A stretch of DNA of 64,000 nucleotides. Origin: Flavobacteriales bacterium. Lineage in GTDB: Bacteria > Bacteroidota > Bacteroidia > Flavobacteriales_F > PHOS-HE28. Positions 60,730-64,000 of this stretch are shown one piece after another. Under the pieces are notes generated by a model. The model saw only the letters and a program-made list of their open reading frames with translations, was not told the DNA's origin and made no database searches. Within the stretch, counting starts at the first letter, position 1. Each line of letters opens with the position of its first letter. The stretch spans positions 248,001-312,000 of the forward strand of contig JACJZJ010000003.1 in NCBI GenBank assembly GCA_020635675.1, read 5' to 3'. The position numbers were made by a program, and so were the translations under genes.

Positions 60730-62079
60730 ATGGAACAGGGCGATCCCCGGATCATCCGGGCGTGGACCATGTACGATTGGGCCAACTCGGCCTATTCGCT
60801 CACGATCACTTCGGCCATCTTCCCGATCTACTACGCTGCGATCACCATCGTGGACGGTTTCGACAAGGTCGCCGATCGCTTCGGCATCCCGGCGGACTCG
60901 ATGCAGTCGTATGCGCTTTCGCTTGGCTTCCTCATCGTCGCCTTGATCGCACCGCTCCTGTCGGGCATCGCTGACAGCAAGGGCAATAAGCTGGCCTACC
61001 TCAAAGGGTTCTGCTATCTGGGTGCCGCTTCTTGCATGGGGCTGTTCTTCTTCACCTTCGATCACCTGCTCTTCGGTCTGCTCCTGTTCATGCTTGCTTG
61101 CGTGGGGTTCTCGGGTAGTTTGATCTTCTATGACGCCTTCCTGCCGGAGATCGCCGTGCCGGCTGATCATGACAAGGTCAGCGCACGCGGATACATCATG
61201 GGGTACATCGGAAGCGTGCTGCTGCTGATCATCAACCTGATCATGGTGCAGGCTCCGCAAGTGATGGGTATCGATCGCCTGGCGCTTTGGCTCGGTGGGG
61301 TCGATGCCGGCGGTCTGGCCGCTCGACTTTCCTTCCTGAGCGTTGGTGTGTGGTGGGCGCTCTGGGCGCAGATCCCTTTCGCTGCACTTCCGAAGCGGAC
61401 GCGTGCGCTCAGGAAGGACGACATGAACGCATGGGTGCGTGGCTATAGGGAATTGCGCAAGGTCTGGTGGCAACTGGCTGGCACTGTGCGCTTGAAGCGC
61501 TATCTGGCAGCGTTCTTCGTATTCAACATGGGGATCCAGACCGTCATGTACCTGGCCGTGGCCTTTGCCACGCGCGAGATCCGGCAGTTGGACGGATCGG
61601 GGAACGCCGTTCCGATCGGTGCTGATGCGCTGATCATCAGCATCCTGGTCATTCAGTTGGTGGCCGCTGTCGGTGCCTGGGTCTTCACAAGGCTCAGTAC
61701 CCGGTTCGGCAATCTGAAGGCGCTCAGGATCGGCGTGGCCGTTTGGGTCGGGATCTGCATCGGGGCCTATTTCACGCACTGGGCCTCGGAATTCTATGTT
61801 CTCGCCGCCTTTGTGGGTCTGGTGATGGGTGGATGCCAATCCCTGTCGCGCAGCACCTATGCCAAATTCCTGCCGGAGACCGAGGACCATGCCAGTTATT
61901 TCAGTTTCTACGATGTGAGCTACTATCTGGGGACCGTGCTCGGGACCCTGGCCTATGGACTGGTGAACCAGATCACCGGGGACCTCCGCAATACCGTGAT
62001 CGCGATCGGCACCTTCTTCGTCGTGGGATCCATCCTGCTGCTCCGGGTGCCCGATCGGGAAAGGCCGGCCGTGGCGTGA
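60730..62079 (+). CDS. UMF1/Atg22-type MFS transporter
   Basis: 449 residues with ~12 membrane segments. The start is the ATG at 60730 (MEQGDPRIIRAWTMYDWANSAY); the TTG at 60721 is inside the likely promoter. MYDWANSAYSLTI and the ARGYIMGYIGS loop mark the vacuole-effluxer Atg22-like (UMF1) family. RSTYAKFLPETEDHASYFSFYDVSYYLG in the C-terminal half is also typical. Possible amino-acid or solute exporter; substrate unknown. Confidence 0.88.
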   Translation: MEQGDPRIIRAWTMYDWANSAYSLTITSAIFPIYYAAITIVDGFDKVADRFGIPADSMQSYALSLGFLIVALIAPLLSGIADSKGNKLAYLKGFCYLGAASCMGLFFFTFDHLLFGLLLFMLACVGFSGSLIFYDAFLPEIAVPADHDKVSARGYIMGYIGSVLLLIINLIMVQAPQVMGIDRLALWLGGVDAGGLAARLSFLSVGVWWALWAQIPFAALPKRTRALRKDDMNAWVRGYRELRKVWWQLAGTVRLKRYLAAFFVFNMGIQTVMYLAVAFATREIRQLDGSGNAVPIGADALIISILVIQLVAAVGAWVFTRLSTRFGNLKALRIGVAVWVGICIGAYFTHWASEFYVLAAFVGLVMGGCQSLSRSTYAKFLPETEDHASYFSFYDVSYYLGTVLGTLAYGLVNQITGDLRNTVIAIGTFFVVGSILLLRVPDRERPAVA

Positions 62080-62087
62080 ACACCGGA

Positions 62088-62095
62088 TATATTCG
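62088..62095 (+). promoter_or_regulatory. -7 box for lhgO
   Basis: TATATTCG, six bases before the ATG at 62102. Confidence 0.4.
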
Positions 62096-62101
62096 CCGCC
62101 G

Positions 62102-63352
62102 ATGATCGGACAGGAACGCCCTTGGGACGTGATCGTGGTGGGTGGCGGCATCGTCGGGGCTGCCACGTTCTACAAACTACAGCAACGTTTTCCGCGTCTG
62201 CGCCTGTTGCTGATCGAGAAGGAGGCCCACCTGGCGGACCACCAGACCGGCAACAACTCCGGTGTCATCCACAGCGGGATCTACTACAAGCCTGGCAGCT
62301 ACAAGGCCCGCAATTGCGTGGATGGTCGCCGTGAGCTGGTCAAGTTCGCGCAGGAACATGGCGTGGACCATGACATCTGTGGCAAGCTGGTCGTCGCCGT
62401 GGAACAGGGCGAACTGGCACGCCTCGATGGCATCTGGGAGCGGGGACATGCGAACGGCATCGAGGAGATGCGTCGGGTCAACGCCGCGGACATCAGGGAG
62501 ATCGAACCGCATTGCACAGGGATCGCCGGGATCCATGTGGGTTGCACCGGCATCATCGATTTCCGGAGGGCGACGGAACGGATGGCCGAAGTGACGGTGG
62601 AACGCAATACGGAAAGCACTTTCCGGCTCGGGGAGCGGGTCATCGGTCTTTCACAGGAGGCCGGTGTGAGCACCGTACGCACGGACAAAGGCATGCACCG
62701 CGCTGGAACCGTGATCGTATGCGGTGGTCTCCAGAGCGATCGCCTGGCAAAGGGCGATGGCCTGCGGTTCCCGGAACGCATCGTCGGTTTTCGTGGGGAC
62801 TACTATGAACTGGAGGATCATGCGAAGCACAAGGTCCGCCATCTGATCTATCCGGTGCCCGATCCCCGGTTCCCGTTCCTGGGGGTGCATTTCACCCGAA
62901 TGACCGATGGGAGCATCGAATGCGGTCCCAATGCCGTGTTCTCTTTCGACCGTGAAGGATACGGACGGACCGACCTCGATCCGAGGGACACCGCCGATGC
63001 CTTGACCTACGTCGGCACATGGCGCCTTTTCATGAACAACATGGCCTATGGGATCAACGAATACCGCAGGGCGTTCAGCAAGAGGTTGTTCCTGCGCACG
63101 CTGCGGCGCCTCGTCCCATCGCTTTCCATGAACGATATCCGCCCTGGCCGTGCCGGCGTTCGTGCCATGCTACTGGCCACGGACGGGACCATGGTGGACG
63201 ACTTCCGGATCGAGGTGCAAGGTCGGCACATCCATGTCCTGAACGCCCCGTCACCCGCGGCGACCGCTTCGCTCGCGATCGGTGGCGCGATCGTCGAGAT
63301 GGCCGTGGACCGGCTCGGTCTGGGCGCCCAGGAACCTCAGCCTATCCGGTAG
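62102..63352 (+). CDS. lhgO: L-2-hydroxyglutarate oxidase
   Basis: 416 residues. FAD motif VIVVGGGIVGAATFYKLQQRFP, then the diagnostic NNSGVIHSGIYYKPGSYKARNCVDG and FPFLGVHFTRMTDGSIECGPNA. Oxidises L-2-hydroxyglutarate, a side product of TCA-cycle enzymes, to 2-oxoglutarate, so it fits metabolically with icd in this window. The 3' end overlaps the convergent unknown gene by 16 bases. Confidence 0.93.
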   Translation: MIGQERPWDVIVVGGGIVGAATFYKLQQRFPRLRLLLIEKEAHLADHQTGNNSGVIHSGIYYKPGSYKARNCVDGRRELVKFAQEHGVDHDICGKLVVAVEQGELARLDGIWERGHANGIEEMRRVNAADIREIEPHCTGIAGIHVGCTGIIDFRRATERMAEVTVERNTESTFRLGERVIGLSQEAGVSTVRTDKGMHRAGTVIVCGGLQSDRLAKGDGLRFPERIVGFRGDYYELEDHAKHKVRHLIYPVPDPRFPFLGVHFTRMTDGSIECGPNAVFSFDREGYGRTDLDPRDTADALTYVGTWRLFMNNMAYGINEYRRAFSKRLFLRTLRRLVPSLSMNDIRPGRAGVRAMLLATDGTMVDDFRIEVQGRHIHVLNAPSPAATASLAIGGAIVEMAVDRLGLGAQEPQPIR

Positions 63353-63879
63353 TTCTCGTGGAACTCCTCCCAGTCCCAGAGGAAGTAGGCCATGAGCGCG
63401 TTCATACGCTTCAGGATGATCGGGTCCGGCACCCGCTGCTCCCGGAAGTAGGCCTTCTGGAAAGGGAACAGGTCGTACTGGTGGAAGACCGCCTTGCTCA
63501 TCGCATAGACGGTGTTCTTGCTCGGTGCGTTCAGGCGTGACATGGACCCCTGCAAACGGCCGATGCGCTGTTCGATGTCCATGGCACGTGAACCCGTGGC
63601 GTGGGAGAACTTGGAGACCACGAGGCTTGCCAGCCGAACGTCCGTTCCCGGTGGCAGTTGGCGTTTGGCTTCCATGAGATTGCCCGCGAGCACGATCAGG
63701 AGAAAAGGGGCTTCGTTCTCCTGTTCGATGTCCGGTGCGACCTCGAACTCCGGCGCTTCCTTCAATTCGCCGACCACGTTCACGAACCCCCTGTCGACCA
63801 GCTCGAGCAGTGCATTGACGAATACATTGGCCAGCTTGTCCTCCGATATTCGCTTCTTGCCGAAAAGTGTGGCGATCAT
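63337..63879 (-). CDS. Conserved protein of unknown function
   Basis: 180 residues, soluble-looking, without signal peptide or membrane segment. Notable stretches are MIATLFGKKRISEDKLANVFVNALLELVDRGF at the N-terminus, APFLLIVLAGNLMEAKRQLP, and NALMAYFLWDWEEFHENY at the C-terminus. I do not recognise a domain. It overlaps the 3' end of lhgO tail to tail. Upstream (63953-64000) is a TTATCCACC word and the window end. Confidence 0.7.
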   Translation of the reverse strand: MIATLFGKKRISEDKLANVFVNALLELVDRGFVNVVGELKEAPEFEVAPDIEQENEAPFLLIVLAGNLMEAKRQLPPGTDVRLASLVVSKFSHATGSRAMDIEQRIGRLQGSMSRLNAPSKNTVYAMSKAVFHQYDLFPFQKAYFREQRVPDPIILKRMNALMAYFLWDWEEFHENYRIG

Positions 63880-64000
63880 GTGATCTTCGTCCCTGCGAAG
63901 GTCCGAAGAGCACCGTGGTGGGTCCTCCGGATCGCTGCGGACATATCAACAGTGTTATCCACCCGGATGCAGATCCAGCTGCTTCTCGATCAATACGCCG

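Noticed and set aside
63955..63963. DnaA box (TTATCCACC) hinting at an origin
   Set aside because: Single near-match with no cluster of boxes or AT-rich unwinding region visible before the window ends.
63967..64000. Possible start of a plus-strand gene (MQIQLLLDQYA)
   Set aside because: Only eleven codons are visible; nothing distinguishes it from a chance ATG.

Overview
The window is GC-rich chromosomal DNA from a member of the Bacteroidota, most likely an uncultured flavobacterium-like lineage. The evidence is: secreted proteins with type IX secretion (T9SS) C-terminal sorting domains of types A and B; a GIN-domain (DUF2807) protein and PorT-like barrels; an FjTAL-like tyrosine ammonia-lyase in an aryl-polyene/flexirubin-type cluster; MarR-controlled beta-oxidation genes; and many TAnnTTTG or TAnnTTCG boxes, the -7 element of Bacteroidota promoters, just upstream of genes. 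Shine-Dalgarno sequences are generally not evident. No stretch over about 300 bases lacks a gene or a recognisable element.

Layout. 1-1.7 kb: a partial Kelch-type secreted protein and a metallo-beta-lactamase-fold hydrolase. 1.8-11.9 kb: a dispersed fatty-acid beta-oxidation set (acyl-CoA dehydrogenase, thiolase, FadN-like hydroxyacyl-CoA dehydrogenase/hydratase, MarR regulator), interrupted by an S41 peptidase, a 2H phosphoesterase, an SRAP DNA-repair protein and a transglutaminase-like protein. Two near-identical 16-bp palindromes mark a likely MarR regulon. 11.9-21.4 kb: an operon of two very large T9SS-secreted proteins followed by a GIN-domain protein and a lipoprotein. 21.5-23.4 kb: a SiaB-like ATPase and a saccharopine/alanine dehydrogenase-like enzyme. 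23.5-24.4 kb: tmRNA (ssrA) followed by a repeat-flanked GIY-YIG nuclease gene. 24.35-48.3 kb: an aryl-polyene pigment cluster in three transcription blocks (TAL to glycosyltransferase on minus; MMPL fusion and FAD oxidoreductase on plus; MATE to methyltransferase on minus). 48.4-51.4 kb: another T9SS protein. 51.5-64 kb: housekeeping genes icd, dnaX, rpsF-rpsR-rplI, acn, PorT-like and OmpA-like envelope proteins, a UMF1-type MFS carrier, lhgO and a conserved unknown.

How genes work together. The pigment cluster contains an ammonia-lyase to make a hydroxycinnamate starter, an AMP-ligase and two ACPs to load it, ketosynthases, a ketoreductase and dehydratases to build the polyene, methyltransferases for tailoring, and acyltransferases plus MMPL, LolA-like and outer-membrane proteins for lipid attachment and export. 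DarA/DarB, needed for the dialkylresorcinol half of flexirubin, are not in the window.

The most unusual theme is at gene 3' ends. Degenerate second copies of the 3' tail lie beside three intact genes (acyl-CoA dehydrogenase, thiolase, tmRNA), each next to an unrelated single gene (S41 peptidase, SRAP, GIY-YIG). In addition, an inverted pair of about 100-bp repeats with covarying hairpins brackets the transglutaminase-like gene. Together these look like footprints of single-gene cassette insertion without any transposase in sight.
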